Shown here in pieces: positions 34,295 to 44,373 of a stretch of 64,000 nt of DNA. Below the pieces are notes generated by a model, which worked only from the letters and a program-made list of their open reading frames with translations, had not been told where the DNA came from and made no database searches. The translations under genes and the position numbers were made by a program. The stretch is from Acidimicrobiales bacterium (GTDB lineage: Bacteria; Actinomycetota; Acidimicrobiia; Acidimicrobiales; Aldehydirespiratoraceae). Where the stretch lies: the NCBI GenBank assembly GCA_029263215.1, contig JAJCXY010000078.1, forward strand, positions 1 to 64,000. Reading direction: 5' to 3'. How positions within the stretch are numbered: position 1 is the stretch's first letter; each line of letters begins with the position of its first letter.

Positions 34295-35209
34295 TCAGAG
34301 GATCGCGAGCGCGTCGGCCAATTCGCTGCGGTCCCACATGACATCGAGTCGAGCCATGAGGGTGCCGCCTGCGTCGACGACGAACAGCGCCGGCTCGTAG
34401 GGCAGACCCATGGCCGCGATCGAGGCAGTGGTGTCGGGGAATCCGCCCTTGTCGAAATCAGACGGGTCTACATACACCTCGGCGTGGATGAAGTCGACAT
34501 CGTCGTGTCCATCGGCTCCATCGATGAGCAGATCCACCACCGGGCCGCAGATATCGGTCTGACAGAATCCCGGGGTCGCGATGATCAAGACGGTGGGGCG
34601 GCCATTGTCGATCATGTCGGTGAGATTGTTTTCGTGGAACGGGCACTGGATGGCCCGCGTGCAGATCGGCGTGACTCCTCGGGGATCGTCGATCGTCGGG
34701 GTGTCGACCACGGGGAGCGTGTCGCCTACCTGAGGGATCGTGCTCTCCGCTCGATCGATCACGATGAATGGCACGGGGGTGACGTTGGGATGATCCACGA
34801 GGGTGGCTGCGTACTCGCCCGGCTCCGGCGCGGTGAACCGGATGGGGTAGTAGGGCGTGATCACACCGTCGGAGCGCAGGGCCACCGTCTCGCTGACCAC
34901 GGTGGTATCGCCTCGGGTGATCGTGAACGCAAGCTCAGAGGGAGCGGACTCGCGCATCGTGTCGATCTCGTCGCGCACCAGCAGCGTGATCCGCTGCTCG
35001 ATCCCGGCCACCACCGTGGCGGGGGACCGGAAGCCATCGGGAAACGACGGCACCAGGAAAGTGAGCTCGGTGCTCGGCACCGGCAGATCAGAAGAAGCGG
35101 TGTCGGCCGCTGATCCAAGATCACTATCGCCGCACGCCGCGAGGAGAGCGGCGCCCGACGGAACGGCGAGCGCGCCAGCAATGAACTTGCGACGATCTAG
35201 GCGAGTCAT
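34295..35209 (-). CDS. Tat-exported lipoprotein with thioredoxin-like domain (CX4C)
   Basis: 304 residues beginning with a twin-arginine signal (LDRRKFIAGA) and lipobox LLAAC, so it is exported folded and lipid-anchored. A middle immunoglobulin-like beta domain is followed by a thioredoxin-like domain (about residues 190-304) whose active-site helix starts TPGFCQTDICGP. The CX4C spacing differs from CxxC and recalls peroxiredoxin or copper-chaperone SCO-like sites (CxxxC) without matching either. I cannot assign a function beyond a likely extracytoplasmic redox or metal role. The first bases overlap the upstream region of the divergent oxidoreductase gene. Confidence 0.72.
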   Translation of the reverse strand: MTRLDRRKFIAGALAVPSGAALLAACGDSDLGSAADTASSDLPVPSTELTFLVPSFPDGFRSPATVVAGIEQRITLLVRDEIDTMRESAPSELAFTITRGDTTVVSETVALRSDGVITPYYPIRFTAPEPGEYAATLVDHPNVTPVPFIVIDRAESTIPQVGDTLPVVDTPTIDDPRGVTPICTRAIQCPFHENNLTDMIDNGRPTVLIIATPGFCQTDICGPVVDLLIDGADGHDDVDFIHAEVYVDPSDFDKGGFPDTTASIAAMGLPYEPALFVVDAGGTLMARLDVMWDRSELADALAIL

Positions 35210-35234
35210 GGAGACCGACCGTAACCTGCGGTCG

Positions 35235-36785
35235 ATGTCAATGAGCACGCGGCCACCAATCGAATTTGTCGTCAACGAAACGCCGGTTGTGGTCGACGAC
35301 GACTCCCTCACCCTGCTCGACGTTCTCCGTGACCAAGTCGGGGTGCGTTCGGTCAAGGACGGGTGCAGCCCCCAAGGCCAGTGTGGGTGTTGCACGGTCC
35401 TCGTCGACGGCCAACCCCGAGTGTCCTGCGTGACTCCGATTCGACGGATGCAGGGCCGATCGATCACCACCGTCGAAGGGCTTGATGGCGACGTGGCGGA
35501 GGCGTGGGGCAACGCGTTTGCCGCCACGGGTGGCAGCCAATGCGGATTCTGTACGCCCGGCATCATCTGCCGCTACGAAGGACTCAGGGAGAAAGGGGCA
35601 AGCCACGAGCAACGCCAACCGGCGGCTGACGCCCTGCTCGCTCACATGTGTAGGTGCACGGGCTGGCGGCCGGTGGTGGATGCCTGGGTCGCGTTCGGCT
35701 CAGCACCTGCACCCCCAGAAGATGATGGTGGCGCCGCGATTCGGGCCGAGTTGGAGGGTGGTGTGGCCCAACACGTCGGTGCTCGCGTTGCTCTGGGTCA
35801 GGGCGTGTTCGCCGACGACACAGCCCCGGCCGACGCGCTGGTGGCGGTTCCTTCCCCCGAGAGCGGGGGCTGGCTGGTGGCCCCTTCGCGAAGCCAAGCA
35901 CTCCGCGAAGTAGGCAAGGTGCAGGGGCGCAGGACCACTGCGGAATTCGACCCTCCCTTGAACGTGCCCGACGGCGATTGGGCGCTCACCTTGAGCACCT
36001 CGTGGGTCGAGCCTGCGTATCTCGAGACCGACGCATCATGGTGTGAACCAGGGGGTGAGCCGGCATCGCCATTGGCCAATGGGGGCGCGTTCGGCGCCAA
36101 GGTCACCAGTGAGGTGGAGGAGGTGGCTCGCCGACTCGCTGATGAGCACGGACGGGCCGTGCGGGTGCTCTATTCGCGTGAGGACGCCGTGCGTCGGGGG
36201 CCCAAGCGTCCACCGATCGCGGCGGGCCTGCGATCTGATGGCACCGGTGTTGTGCGGGTGGTCCGTACTACCGGCGTCGGCGAAGCCATGAGCTCTGTCG
36301 CTCCGGGGCTCATTGTCGAGGAGGTCGATGTTGCGGGGCCGCCCACTTCGGCTGCGATCCGGGGTGCCGGTTGGGTGGAGGCGGAGGTGCTGCTGGCGGG
36401 CCTGCGGGGCGAGGTCGGCTGGATCACCGCGCCGGGAGGAGGCAAGGCCACCGCGTCGGTCGCGGAGGATGGTTCGATCTCGGTCCGGGTGCAGTGCGGC
36501 GCTCCGCTCGACGCCACCGTGCTTCGCTCCTACTGCACAGGCGCCGCCCACATGGCTCTCGGGATGGTCACCAGCGAGTTCCTGTCGGTCGATCAGGCCG
36601 GTGAGGTCCACGACCTCACGATCCGCTCGTTTGGTGTACTGAGGGCTGTCGACACGCCACCGGTCGATGTGGTCATCGAACCCGATGAGGGTGTGCCGGT
36701 GAATGGCAGCGACGCCGTGTTCGCCGCGGTCGCGGCTGCCGTCTGGATCAGCCGTGGTCTTCCGCCCCGATGGCCCTGCGGCTGA
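35235..36785 (+). CDS. Fused [2Fe-2S] and molybdopterin-binding oxidoreductase (xanthine dehydrogenase family)
   Basis: 516 residues. The first 165 form a CoxS/XdhC-type small subunit with plant-type cluster ligands in CSPQGQCGCC...C, and a second cluster in GGSQCGFCTPG and CRCTGW. The rest resembles a shortened molybdenum subunit, with the Moco motif GGAFGAKV and RGAGWVEAE. It is about half the usual size of such a subunit and lacks the FAD subunit. The start is ATG 35235 or 35241. The substrate is unknown. No cofactor-insertion genes are adjacent, so function may depend on another locus. Confidence 0.75.
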   Translation: MSMSTRPPIEFVVNETPVVVDDDSLTLLDVLRDQVGVRSVKDGCSPQGQCGCCTVLVDGQPRVSCVTPIRRMQGRSITTVEGLDGDVAEAWGNAFAATGGSQCGFCTPGIICRYEGLREKGASHEQRQPAADALLAHMCRCTGWRPVVDAWVAFGSAPAPPEDDGGAAIRAELEGGVAQHVGARVALGQGVFADDTAPADALVAVPSPESGGWLVAPSRSQALREVGKVQGRRTTAEFDPPLNVPDGDWALTLSTSWVEPAYLETDASWCEPGGEPASPLANGGAFGAKVTSEVEEVARRLADEHGRAVRVLYSREDAVRRGPKRPPIAAGLRSDGTGVVRVVRTTGVGEAMSSVAPGLIVEEVDVAGPPTSAAIRGAGWVEAEVLLAGLRGEVGWITAPGGGKATASVAEDGSISVRVQCGAPLDATVLRSYCTGAAHMALGMVTSEFLSVDQAGEVHDLTIRSFGVLRAVDTPPVDVVIEPDEGVPVNGSDAVFAAVAAAVWISRGLPPRWPCG

Positions 36786-36836
36786 GCGGTCGAGTTCCCG
36801 CTCGGGTGAGGCACCTCATCGCCCTATGATGCCGAC

Positions 36837-37181
36837 ATGAGCAAACCCGTTGGTCCCTACACGCCGATCGTTCGCGGCGGCGATCTCCTTTTCAGCTCCG
36901 GCCAGATCGGTATCGTTGATGGTGCTCTCGTGTCTGATGGGCTCGAAGAGCAGCTTCGCCAGGTGTTCGTCAACCTCCGCGGAGTGTTGTCGTCGGCCAA
37001 CGCGTCGCTGGCCGACGTGGTGAAGACCACCGTGTTCATGGTCGACATGGCCGACTACGCGGCGATGAACACGATCTATGTGGAGGAGTTCGGCGAGCAC
37101 CGACCGGCCCGTTCGGCCGTGGCGGTTGCGTCTCTCCCCCTCGGTGCGCGTGTCGAGATCGAAGCGATCGCCACGGTCTGA
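36837..37181 (+). CDS. RidA-family enamine/imine deaminase
   Basis: 114-residue YjgF/YER057c/UK114 protein; these trimers hydrolyse reactive enamines made by PLP enzymes. The conserved pocket includes the Arg in EHRPARSAV (about residue 90), the SSGQIG turn and the C-terminal EIEAIATV. Starts at ATG 36837, 52 nt after the oxidoreductase stop. It probably has a housekeeping detoxification role. Confidence 0.9.
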   Translation: MSKPVGPYTPIVRGGDLLFSSGQIGIVDGALVSDGLEEQLRQVFVNLRGVLSSANASLADVVKTTVFMVDMADYAAMNTIYVEEFGEHRPARSAVAVASLPLGARVEIEAIATV

Positions 37182-37230
37182 TCGAAGGCCGGTACTGAAC
37201 GGTCTGGTCGGATCTGGCAGACTCTCGCCC

Positions 37231-37422
37231 ATGGACTTCGGTGCGATCGTGATGCTTGTTGTTCTTGTGGTGGTCATGCCCGTGGGCATCCTCGTGAGCA
37301 TGACCGGCTTGGCCGGCGTTTTGGGTGCCCTGGTGGGCCGCAACAGCGATCTCGCCAACGTCAGCGAAGAGGGCGATCCCAACGAATACCTCGTCCTCGC
37401 GAACACCAACCCCTACGAATAG
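37231..37422 (+). CDS. Small single-TM protein of unknown function
   Basis: 63 residues: one or two hydrophobic stretches (residues 4-40, GAIVMLVVLVVVMPVGIL) and a short acidic C-terminal tail ending NTNPYE. ATG 37231 follows a 49-nt gap after the RidA gene. I do not recognise the family. The composition suggests a membrane-anchored small protein. Confidence 0.6.
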   Translation: MDFGAIVMLVVLVVVMPVGILVSMTGLAGVLGALVGRNSDLANVSEEGDPNEYLVLANTNPYE

Positions 37423-37437
37423 CCCTCGAGCCCCGGG

Positions 37438-38115
37438 TTACACCCAGCGGGAAGTACCGAAGCTGTAGCCGACCGATCTCACGGTCTGGATCAGGTTGGC
37501 GTGTTCCTCACCTAGCTTGGCTCTCAGCCTTCGCACATGCACATCCACCGTGCGGGCGCCGCCGTAGTAGTCGTAGCCCCACACCCGGCTGAGAAGGGTC
37601 TCGCGGGTGAACACCCTGCCCGGATGAGAGGCTAGAAACTTCAGCAGCTCGTATTCCATGTAGGTGAGGTCGAGCGGTTTGGCCTCGATGACCGCCTGAT
37701 AGGTCTCGAGATTCATGGCCAAGGGTCCGTACTCGATCACTTCGGCCCTCGCGGCCCGCCCGGCTCGGCGGAACAGGTGCTTGAGGCGGGCTTCGAACTC
37801 GACCGGATGGAAGGGGTGGAGGCAGAAGTCGTCGAAGAGATTCTCGCGGAAATCGAGGCTCGCGAGGTGGCCTCCGTTGATGAGCAACAGCACCGACTCG
37901 ACATTGATGTCGCCGCTGCGTATTGCCCGACAGAATCGGAAGGCATCGTCGGGGTCGTCACCGGCCACGATCACCGCGCCCATCCAACCTTCGGCAGGTT
38001 CTTCGCGGCGGGCCGAGTCGATGTCGACCGCGCTCTTCCACACCCAGCCACCCATGTCGAGTGCCTGGGCCAGCTCCGGTGGGGCCGGTTCGGGGAAGAC
38101 GATCAGGGCGTCCAT
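37438..38115 (-). CDS. glnR: GlnR-like OmpR-family nitrogen regulator
   Basis: 225 residues. The C-terminal winged helix (about 130-225) has RTVDVHVRRLRAKLG and IQTVRSVGYSFG and is very close to actinobacterial GlnR. The N-terminal receiver domain is divergent and lacks a clear LLDxxxP phosphorylation motif, as expected for GlnR, an orphan regulator. GlnR controls nitrogen assimilation, and the gene sits directly downstream of glnA with 12 nt between them, which supports the assignment. Confidence 0.8.
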   Translation of the reverse strand: MDALIVFPEPAPPELAQALDMGGWVWKSAVDIDSARREEPAEGWMGAVIVAGDDPDDAFRFCRAIRSGDINVESVLLLINGGHLASLDFRENLFDDFCLHPFHPVEFEARLKHLFRRAGRAARAEVIEYGPLAMNLETYQAVIEAKPLDLTYMEYELLKFLASHPGRVFTRETLLSRVWGYDYYGGARTVDVHVRRLRAKLGEEHANLIQTVRSVGYSFGTSRWV

Positions 38116-38127
38116 CAGGTCAACAGC

Positions 38128-39465
38128 TCACCACGTGGGGAGGTAGCGCTCTAGTTCGAATGGTGTGACGTGGGCACAGAAATCGGCCCACTCGGCCCGC
38201 TTGTTGCGCAAGAACCACTCAAAGACGTGGTCGCCGAGCGTTTCGCGGGCCAGCTTCGATTCCTCCATCACGTCGAGGGCCTCATCGAGCGATCGTGGCA
38301 GCGGCTCCACGCCGATCTCGCGTCGTTCGAGGTCGGTGAGTTCGAAGAGATTGACGTTGGTCTCCGCAGGTAGCTCGTACCCCTCGGAGATTCCCTTGAG
38401 TCCCGCGGCGAGGAGCAGGGAGTAGGCGAGGTAGGGGTTGTTGGCTCCGTCGATCGCCCGATATTCGATACGGGCCGACTCGGACTTGCCCTGGCGGCGC
38501 ACCGGAACCCGCACCAGAGCAGACCGGTTGTTGCGGGCCCAGGCCACAAACGGGGGCGCTTCAGATGTTTCCGCGAGCCGCTTGTAGCTGTTGACGAGTT
38601 GGTTGGTGACCGCGGTGATCTCGCGGGCGTGGCGCAGGATCCCGGCGGTGAACTGGCGAGCCGTTTGTGACATGCCGTACTCGTCGCTCGCGTCGTGAAA
38701 GGTGTTGGTCTCACCTTCGAACAGCGACAGGTGGGTGTGCATCCCCGACCCCTGCACCCCGTTGAGAGGCTTGGGCATGAAAGTTGCGTAGGTGTCGCGT
38801 TCCATGGCGATCTTCTTCACGACGAGCCTGAGCGTCATGACATTGTCGGCCATGTCGAGCGCTTCGGTATAACGCAGGTCGATCTCGTGCTGGCTCGGGC
38901 TGTCCTCGTGGAATGAATACTCCACCGGGATGCCCATCGCCTCCAGCATGTGGATCGTGCGCTTGCGTAGATCGCTCGACACATCTGAGGTGGTGAGGTC
39001 GAAGTAGGAAGCGCTGTCGAGGGGCTGAGGCTTGCCGAGCGATGGGTCGCCGGAAGCGAAGTAGAAGAACTCCGCTTCGGGTGCGGCGAAGAACGAATAG
39101 CCCTGCTCTCGCGCCGATTGCAGGTTGCGGCGAAGGATCTGACGCGGGTCGCCCTCGAACGGGGTGCCGTCGAGATTGTCGATGTCGCAGAACATCCGAC
39201 CCGATGGCTCGTCCTCCTGGGCCCACGGGAGCAGCTCGAAGGTTGTGGCGTCGGGTCGGGCCAAAACGTCGGATTCGTGCACTCGGGAAAACCCGTCGAT
39301 GGCGGTGCCGTCGAACTGCACACCTTCGGCGAAGGCCGATTCCAGCTCCGCGGGAGAGATCGCCACCGACTTGAGTCGACCGAGCACGTCGGTGAACCAG
39401 AGGCGGACGAGTCGGACCCCGCGCTCCTCGACTGTACGGAGGACGTACTCCTGCTCTCGCGACAT
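38128..39465 (-). CDS. glnA: Glutamine synthetase type I (short alpha-like form)
   Basis: ATP-dependent synthesis of glutamine from glutamate and ammonia. The 445-residue length matches the short GSI-alpha-like class. Motifs include DGFSRVHESD, the metal and substrate segments APEAEFF and HEDSPSQHEIDLRY, GSGMHTHLS, and RIEYRAIDGANNPYL. ATG 39465 is chosen because GGGAG precedes it; an ATG at 39492 has no such signal. It is divergent from a GSII gene and upstream of the GlnR-like gene, so nitrogen control is likely. Confidence 0.93.
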   Translation of the reverse strand: MSREQEYVLRTVEERGVRLVRLWFTDVLGRLKSVAISPAELESAFAEGVQFDGTAIDGFSRVHESDVLARPDATTFELLPWAQEDEPSGRMFCDIDNLDGTPFEGDPRQILRRNLQSAREQGYSFFAAPEAEFFYFASGDPSLGKPQPLDSASYFDLTTSDVSSDLRKRTIHMLEAMGIPVEYSFHEDSPSQHEIDLRYTEALDMADNVMTLRLVVKKIAMERDTYATFMPKPLNGVQGSGMHTHLSLFEGETNTFHDASDEYGMSQTARQFTAGILRHAREITAVTNQLVNSYKRLAETSEAPPFVAWARNNRSALVRVPVRRQGKSESARIEYRAIDGANNPYLAYSLLLAAGLKGISEGYELPAETNVNLFELTDLERREIGVEPLPRSLDEALDVMEESKLARETLGDHVFEWFLRNKRAEWADFCAHVTPFELERYLPTW

Positions 39466-39568
39466 GGAAGCTCCCGGAGGATTCGACACCAAAACAGCTT
39501 GCCCGGACGGGCTGCCGTTTCCCAGGGTGCCGTGTCGGGCACTAGCTCGCCAGGGGTCCGCGGGGTGC

Positions 39569-39607
39569 GTTCACACACCGTTCACAATTGGGCAACAGCA
39601 ATGAAAT
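39569..39607. promoter_or_regulatory. GlnR-box-like array between the two glutamine synthetase genes
   Basis: Four half-sites follow an 11-bp period: GTTCAC (39569-39574), GTTCAC (39580-39585), GGCAAC (39591-39596) and TGAAAT (39602-39607). GlnR boxes in actinobacteria are phased repeats of GTnAC- and GAAAC-type half-sites with this period. The match is partial, but the position between divergent glnA and glnII, with a GlnR-like gene next door, supports it. Confidence 0.55.
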
Positions 39608-39695
39608 TCCGTGATGGAACGCTGCATCTCGGACCACCACCCTGTGGTCTGATCACGATGCCCTGACGGGCAAGCACAACCAAGGAAACGAAACG

Positions 39696-40706
39696 ATGGC
39701 TTACCGGGCTGAATACCTTTGGATCGACGGCGTTGCGCCGACACCTGAGATCCGTTCCAAGACCAAGATCCTCCCCGACGGTGAGTCGCCGGGAGTCTGG
39801 GGTTACGACGGTTCGAGTACCAACCAGGCCACCGGCGACAATTCCGATGTGGTCCTGAATCCGGTCTTCAGTTGCCCCGACCCGATTCGTGGTGGCGCCA
39901 ACATCCTCGTGATGTGTGAGGCCCTGCTCACCGACATGACGCCGCACCCCACCAACACCCGTGCGCTCGCGGTCGAGGCGCTCGCGACATATGCCGATCA
40001 GGAACCCATCTTCGGCCTCGAGCAGGAGTACACCCTCATCAACCCGGCAACAGGTTGGCCTGCCGGCTTCCCGCCCAACGGTTTTCCTGCCCCGCAGGGC
40101 CCCTACTACTGCGGTGTGGGTGCCCTCAAGATCCATGGTCGTGACCTCATCGAGGAGCACACCAGTGCGTGCATCGAAGCCGGGCTTGCGATCTCGGGCA
40201 CCAACGCCGAGGTGATGCCCGGCCAGTGGGAGTTCCAGATCGGCCCTGTCGACACAGTCACCGTCGGCGACCACCTCTGGATCGCCCGCTACCTCCTGTA
40301 CCGGCTCGCGGAGAACCATGGCGTGGAGGTCAGTATCAAGCCGAAGCCCATGCCCGGCGACTGGAACGGCGCGGGGATGCACACCAACTTCTCCACCAAG
40401 GCCATGCGTGAGAGCTACGAGCCGATCATCGCGGCGTGCGAGGCGATGGGTGCTTTGGGCAAGCCTGAGGAACACCTCACCGGCTACGGCGTCGGTATCG
40501 AGGATCGTCTCACCGGTGCTCACGAGACCCAGCGCTTCGACGAGTTCTCCTACGGCGTGTCCGATCGCGGTGCGTCTATCCGGATCCCGTGGCAGGTTGC
40601 CAAGGACGGCAAGGGTTACATCGAGGATCGGCGGCCGAATGCCAACGCCGATCCGTATGTGGTCAGCGCCCTCGTGACAGAGACCGTTTGTTCAGCACTC
40701 ATCTGA
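39696..40706 (+). CDS. glnII: Glutamine synthetase type II (eukaryote-like)
   Basis: 336-residue GSII enzyme. The N-terminus MAYRAEYLWIDG, the WGYDGSSTNQATGDNSDV segment and the catalytic GDWNGAGMHTNFSTK are characteristic; the C-terminal ADPYVVSALV matches other GSII proteins. It catalyses the same reaction as glnA. Actinobacteria such as Streptomyces and Frankia use GSII under nitrogen limitation. It is divergent from GSI with a 230-bp promoter region containing the GlnR-like array. AAGGAAA lies near the ATG. Confidence 0.93.
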   Translation: MAYRAEYLWIDGVAPTPEIRSKTKILPDGESPGVWGYDGSSTNQATGDNSDVVLNPVFSCPDPIRGGANILVMCEALLTDMTPHPTNTRALAVEALATYADQEPIFGLEQEYTLINPATGWPAGFPPNGFPAPQGPYYCGVGALKIHGRDLIEEHTSACIEAGLAISGTNAEVMPGQWEFQIGPVDTVTVGDHLWIARYLLYRLAENHGVEVSIKPKPMPGDWNGAGMHTNFSTKAMRESYEPIIAACEAMGALGKPEEHLTGYGVGIEDRLTGAHETQRFDEFSYGVSDRGASIRIPWQVAKDGKGYIEDRRPNANADPYVVSALVTETVCSALI

Positions 40707-40725
40707 GTGACGGCCGGCGGCGGTC

Positions 40726-42543
40726 GTGACGTCTTCGCACCCCTACGATGAAGGGGTGTCCGACTCCGATTCGTCGCCCGGCTCGATCCGGATAGCGATT
40801 GCCCAGCTCAATTCGGTAGTGGGTGATCTCGAGGGCAACACTTCTCGCGCCCTGGAGATGGTGGCGGCGGCCACCGAGGCGCGGGCCGACGTGGTGGTGC
40901 TGCCCGAGATGACCCTCACCGGCTATCCGCCCGAGGACCTGGTGCTCAAGCCGGGTTTCGTCGCTGATGTTCGTGCCGCGTTGGAGAAATTCGCGGCTGG
41001 CACCAGTCGCACGGTTGCCGTGGTGGGCTTCGCCGACGGCGACGATCTGGGTGGGAGACCCGATCGCCTGGCCGAGGATGCCGCCGGCATCTCATACTTC
41101 AACGACGTGTGGAATGCGGTGGCGGTTTGCGCCGAGGGAAAGGTGTTCGGCTCTTATCACAAGCGCCACCTCCCCAACTACGACATCTTCGATGAGCTGC
41201 GACATTTCCGGCCCGGTGATCAGGCACTCCGGTTGTTCGAAATCGGCGGCGTGCCGGTGGGGGTGACACTTTGTGAGGACTCGTGGATCCCGGATGGCCC
41301 GGTGGTGCAGTTGGCCCAGGGCGGCGCTCGAATCGTGATCAACGTCAACGGGTCGCCGTTTCGAGTGGGCAAACAGCAGGTGCGCGAGGGCGTCATAGCC
41401 GACCGGGTCGCGGAGTCCGGGGTACCGGTCGTATACGCGAATCTCGTCGGCGGGCAGGACGAGCTTGTCTTCGATGGTGGTTCGTTTGTGGTGAGTCCCG
41501 GTGTCGATGGGCCCGAAGTGGTCGCTCGTTGTGCTTCGTTTGCCGAATCGCTCGACGTGTTCGATGTCGAGCTTCCGCCGGCCCGACCCGTGCTCGACCG
41601 GTATCCGGTCACCGTGGTGTCCCCTCAGCACGCCGAGCCCGGTGATCCGATGAGGCCGCCGCTGCACCCCCATCTCGACCCTCAGGCGGAGCGCTGGGGC
41701 ACCCTTGTGCTCGCCGTCCGCGACTATGTGCGAAAGAGCGGTTTCACCGACGTGTGCATCGGGTTGTCCGGTGGGGTCGACAGTTCGATCGTCGCCGCCA
41801 TAGCGGTGGATGCCCTGGGCGCCGACCACGTGCACGGGGTCTTGATGCCGTCGCGTTACTCGAGCGACCACTCCATTGCCGATGCCGAAGAGCTCGGCCA
41901 CAATCTGGGGATCGACACCCGCACTGTGCCGATCGAGCCGGCCCATGCCGCGTTCACCGAGATGCTCGTCCCTCACGTGAGCGACGGCCGGATCGAGGTC
42001 GGCGACCTCACCGACCAGAACGTGCAGTCGCGCGTGCGAGGCATGATCCTCATGGCGTTGGCCAACGAGCACGGCTGGCTCGTGCTCACCACGGGCAACA
42101 AGAGCGAGTCGGCGGTGGGCTACTCCACCCTCTACGGCGACACTGCCGGCGCCTTCGCAGTCATCAGGGATGTGTGGAAGCTCACCGTCTACGAGCTGTG
42201 TGAGTGGCGAAACGCTCAGGAACGACGAGAGCTGATTCCCCGATCGGTGCTCACCAAGGCGCCCTCGGCCGAACTCAGGCCCGACCAGCGCGACGATCAA
42301 TCTTTGCCGTCGTATGAGATTCTCGACCCGATTCTGAGGGCCTACGTGGAAGACAATCGCACGGTCGCGGAGGTGGTTCATCTGGAGCTTCCCGGGGCCG
42401 ATGCCGAACTCGTGCGGAGGGTGTGTCGCCTCGTTGATATTGCCGAGTTCAAGCGACGCCAGACACCGGTGGGCCCTCGTGTCACCAAGAAGGCGTTCGG
42501 CCGGGATCGTCGGATGCCGATCGTCAACCGGTATCGCGGGTGA
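40726..42543 (+). CDS. nadE: Glutamine-dependent NAD+ synthetase
   Basis: 605 residues: an N-terminal nitrilase-type glutaminase domain with catalytic Glu (LPEMTLTGYPPEDL), Lys (KRHLPNYDIFDE) and Cys (TLCEDSW), and a C-terminal synthetase with the PP-loop GLSGGVDSSI. It amidates nicotinic acid adenine dinucleotide using glutamine, so it is functionally connected to the two adjacent glutamine synthetases. Two GTG starts are possible, 40726 and 40756; GAAGGGG precedes the second very closely. The stop codon overlaps the following start. Confidence 0.94.
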   Translation: MTSSHPYDEGVSDSDSSPGSIRIAIAQLNSVVGDLEGNTSRALEMVAAATEARADVVVLPEMTLTGYPPEDLVLKPGFVADVRAALEKFAAGTSRTVAVVGFADGDDLGGRPDRLAEDAAGISYFNDVWNAVAVCAEGKVFGSYHKRHLPNYDIFDELRHFRPGDQALRLFEIGGVPVGVTLCEDSWIPDGPVVQLAQGGARIVINVNGSPFRVGKQQVREGVIADRVAESGVPVVYANLVGGQDELVFDGGSFVVSPGVDGPEVVARCASFAESLDVFDVELPPARPVLDRYPVTVVSPQHAEPGDPMRPPLHPHLDPQAERWGTLVLAVRDYVRKSGFTDVCIGLSGGVDSSIVAAIAVDALGADHVHGVLMPSRYSSDHSIADAEELGHNLGIDTRTVPIEPAHAAFTEMLVPHVSDGRIEVGDLTDQNVQSRVRGMILMALANEHGWLVLTTGNKSESAVGYSTLYGDTAGAFAVIRDVWKLTVYELCEWRNAQERRELIPRSVLTKAPSAELRPDQRDDQSLPSYEILDPILRAYVEDNRTVAEVVHLELPGADAELVRRVCRLVDIAEFKRRQTPVGPRVTKKAFGRDRRMPIVNRYRG

Positions 42544-43097
42544 CCACAGCTGAATCTCGAGGCTTCAGTGCTGTCGAGACCGCTCGGCTGGTGGGCGCCC
42601 TGCAATGGACCACTGGGAGCTTGTTCGAGCTTCTGGGTGCTTGGGTGGTCGCCTGCGATGATCCGGCCGCGTCGGTCTGGTTGGCGGAGGCGAGCCGCAA
42701 GCTCGGCTCCCACGTTCAGCCCCTGGCTGAGGTGATGCCCGACTCTGAGCTCCTGGCCGAGTTCGCAGTGGTTGCCCCGCACGCCTCCGAAGTGGCTGAT
42801 GCGTTCAGATCGTGGCGCCTACTCCCGACCGATGCCGGCCGAAACCACGAGCTGGTGTTTGGTATCGCCCGTGAGTCGATCGCTGGCTTGGCGGACGAAT
42901 GCCAGCGGTTACTCGATCACTGTGCGTCGCATTGCGACGGACCGTTGGAGCGGGTCGTGACTGCTCTACGGGTCGATCTGATCAGCCTCGGTTCCCAAGA
43001 TTCGTCGACTGTCGACGGTGGCGGAGGCGATCCCGCGGCGAGCGCGCCGCAGTTCATTCCTGATGTGCTCAGCGGCCGGGGTATCGATTGCCATTGA
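42540..43097 (+). CDS. Uncharacterised helical protein downstream of nadE
   Basis: 185 residues, predominantly alpha-helical by composition, with no signal peptide or TM helix. The helical repeats around LFELLGAWVVACDDPAASVWLAEASRKLG and ADECQRLLDHCASHC give a four-helix-bundle impression, but I see no metal-binding motif and recognise no family. It overlaps nadE by four bases and is therefore translationally coupled to it. The Gly/Ser-rich C-terminus looks disordered. Confidence 0.65.
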   Translation: MTTAESRGFSAVETARLVGALQWTTGSLFELLGAWVVACDDPAASVWLAEASRKLGSHVQPLAEVMPDSELLAEFAVVAPHASEVADAFRSWRLLPTDAGRNHELVFGIARESIAGLADECQRLLDHCASHCDGPLERVVTALRVDLISLGSQDSSTVDGGGGDPAASAPQFIPDVLSGRGIDCH

Positions 43098-43156
43098 GAA
43101 CTTCTTATGGCCCCACCGAACCTTGCCGATAGTTTCGGAGTGGTCGCACCGGTGGT

Positions 43157-44200
<1,044 letters not shown>

Positions 44201-44214
44201 CAGCAAAGAACAGT

Positions 44215-44310
44215 TGGCGGAGGTGGACGGGAATCGAACCCGCCGGACAGGGATCACCCATCCCACCCGCTTTGAAGGCGGGGGAGCCCACCAGGCGCTC
44301 GGACACCTCC
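44215..44310 (-). tRNA. selC: tRNA-Sec (anticodon UCA)
   Basis: Minus-strand gene starting GGAGGTGT at 44310, with encoded CCA at 44215-44217. The acceptor and T stems stack to 13 bp (8+5), longer than in standard tRNAs. The anticodon stem CCCGC/GCGGG encloses the loop CTTCAAA, giving anticodon UCA, which reads UGA. A long variable arm is visible as GGGAT/ATCCC. These are hallmarks of selenocysteine tRNA. It is located about 14 kb from selA and 27 kb from the UGA-containing gene. Confidence 0.93.
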
Positions 44311-44373
44311 GTCGAGGAGGGTAGCGGTCGGGGGCGACGACACGGCGACGATTCTTGTGGCTACGGTCTTGCC

